Source of the DNA: Elusimicrobiota bacterium
Lineage (GTDB): Bacteria > Elusimicrobiota > Elusimicrobia > UBA1565 > UBA9628
Reading direction: 5' to 3'
Assembly (NCBI GenBank): GCA_028871595.1
Contig: JAGWMT010000187.1
Coordinates: forward strand, 1-6,357
Length of the DNA stretch: 6,357 bases
The translations under genes and the position numbers were made by a program. How positions within the stretch are numbered: the first letter of the stretch is position 1; each line of letters opens with the position of its first letter. Positions 6,019-6,357 of the stretch are shown piece after piece. The notes below the pieces were generated by a model. The model was given only the letters and a program-made list of their open reading frames with translations, was not told the origin of the DNA and did not search any database.

Positions 6019-6357
6019 CGCGCGGCTCCCGGCGGCAGGCCGCGCGCCGCGTCGCGATCCACTTCCAAGTCGTCCAGGAACTCGCGGTCGGCGCGCGCGC
6101 GGTCGGCGCGCCCCGCTCTTTCATGGAAGCCCATGCGGGCCTCCAGAATGGCCGCCTGAAGCCAGCCGCGCTCCACCGCCGCGTCGAATTCGGCGCGCAG
6201 GGCGACGAGGCCGCCCGCGGGACGCGTCCGCGCGGGCGCGCTCGCCGCCTTCCACGCCGCGGCGAAGTCGGCCTCCGCCGCCGCGCCCTGGCCGAGAGCT
6301 TCGCTCGCCAAGGCGCGCACCGCCAGCGCCCAAGCCCGGCCGCGGCCGGCCGCGGCC
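6015..6357 (-). CDS. C-terminal part of a TPR-like helical protein E (5' end cut)
   Basis: The last 113 residues and stop of a gene whose start lies beyond the window. An internal GTG at 6320-6318 could be mistaken for the start, but the frame stays open to the edge and the helical repeat pattern begins before it (GRAWALAVRAL), so the gene is taken as 5'-partial. Visible residues 8-41 read as a TPR-like helix pair (helix, LGQG turn, helix AEADFAAAW). A second helix pair follows at about 64-98, ending in a charged segment (RADRARADREFLDDLEVD). The C-terminus is Gly/Pro/Ala-rich. Its TGA overlaps the halogenase ATG, so it is probably in the same operon. With so little visible, I infer that it is a fourth repeat protein; it could also be the helical tail of a larger enzyme. 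Confidence 0.8.
   Translation of the reverse strand, partial: AAAGRGRAWALAVRALASEALGQGAAAEADFAAAWKAASAPARTRPAGGLVALRAEFDAAVERGWLQAAILEARMGFHERAGRADRARADREFLDDLEVDRDAARGLPPGAAR
6026..6030 (-). promoter_or_regulatory. Shine-Dalgarno element of the halogenase gene
   Basis: GGGAG on the minus strand, 7 bases before the ATG at 6018. It lies inside the last codons of gene E and supports reinitiation at the ATGA overlap. Confidence 0.6.
6338..6357. repeat. 20-base perfect palindrome at the window end
   Basis: The last 20 bases, made only of GGCC and GCGGCC words, equal their own reverse complement. They lie inside gene E, coding Ala/Gly/Arg. They could fold as a hairpin or be chance in GC-rich coding DNA. 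Confidence 0.5.

Noticed and set aside
4450..6159. A 569-codon open frame on the plus strand opposite the halogenase
   Set aside because: It mirrors the minus-strand gene, which has intact enzyme motifs; long antisense frames are expected at this GC content, and the product is Arg/Ala/Gly-rich with no domain.
6015..6320. Gene E as a complete 101-residue protein starting at GTG 6320
   Set aside because: The frame continues open to the window edge and the helical repeat begins before this codon.

Overview
The window is a dense, very GC-rich bacterial stretch (hand counts of single 60-base lines reach 83-85% GC) that is coding from end to end on the minus strand. It holds five genes: three complete in their visible ends and two cut by the window edges. 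Transcription order runs from high to low coordinates: (E) the 3' end of a short-helix, TPR-like protein (6015-6357, 5' end outside the window); (D) a flavin-dependent halogenase (4276-6018); (C) a 531-residue TPR protein (2684-4279); (B) a 523-residue TPR protein (1116-2687); (A) a third TPR protein, at least 373 residues (1-1119, 3' end outside the window).

Every junction is a 4-base overlap of start and stop, alternating ATGA, GTGA, ATGA, GTGA. Each start has a purine-rich Shine-Dalgarno-like element 5-7 bases upstream, inside the preceding gene. There is no intergenic DNA, so no promoter, terminator, RNA gene or mobile element is seen, and no stretch over 300 bases lacks a gene. The whole window looks like the interior of one translationally coupled operon. 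Gene A has no stop codon inside the window and starts with GTG, so it is easy to overlook.

The functional anchor is D. It carries the FAD Rossmann GxGxxG, the WxWxIP signature of flavin-dependent halogenases, an FxxPxxSxG motif and a lysine in the usual place for the catalytic Lys. By motif style it resembles halogenases acting on phenolic, pyrrole or carrier-bound substrates more than free-tryptophan halogenases. A, B and C are tandem TPR solenoids, apparently paralogous, with Trp-rich repeats in a strict 34-residue register. They have no visible catalytic domain and are best read as scaffolds or adaptors. The inference is a halogenation cassette in which TPR proteins organise the enzyme, its substrate or other parts of a biosynthetic assembly. 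Neither a flavin reductase nor a carrier protein lies in the window.

Taxonomy is uncertain. High GC, tight gene packing, abundant Trp-rich TPR proteins and a halogenase would fit an uncultivated lineage such as Elusimicrobiota or another TPR-rich environmental phylum, but this is a guess from style and not from any marker gene.
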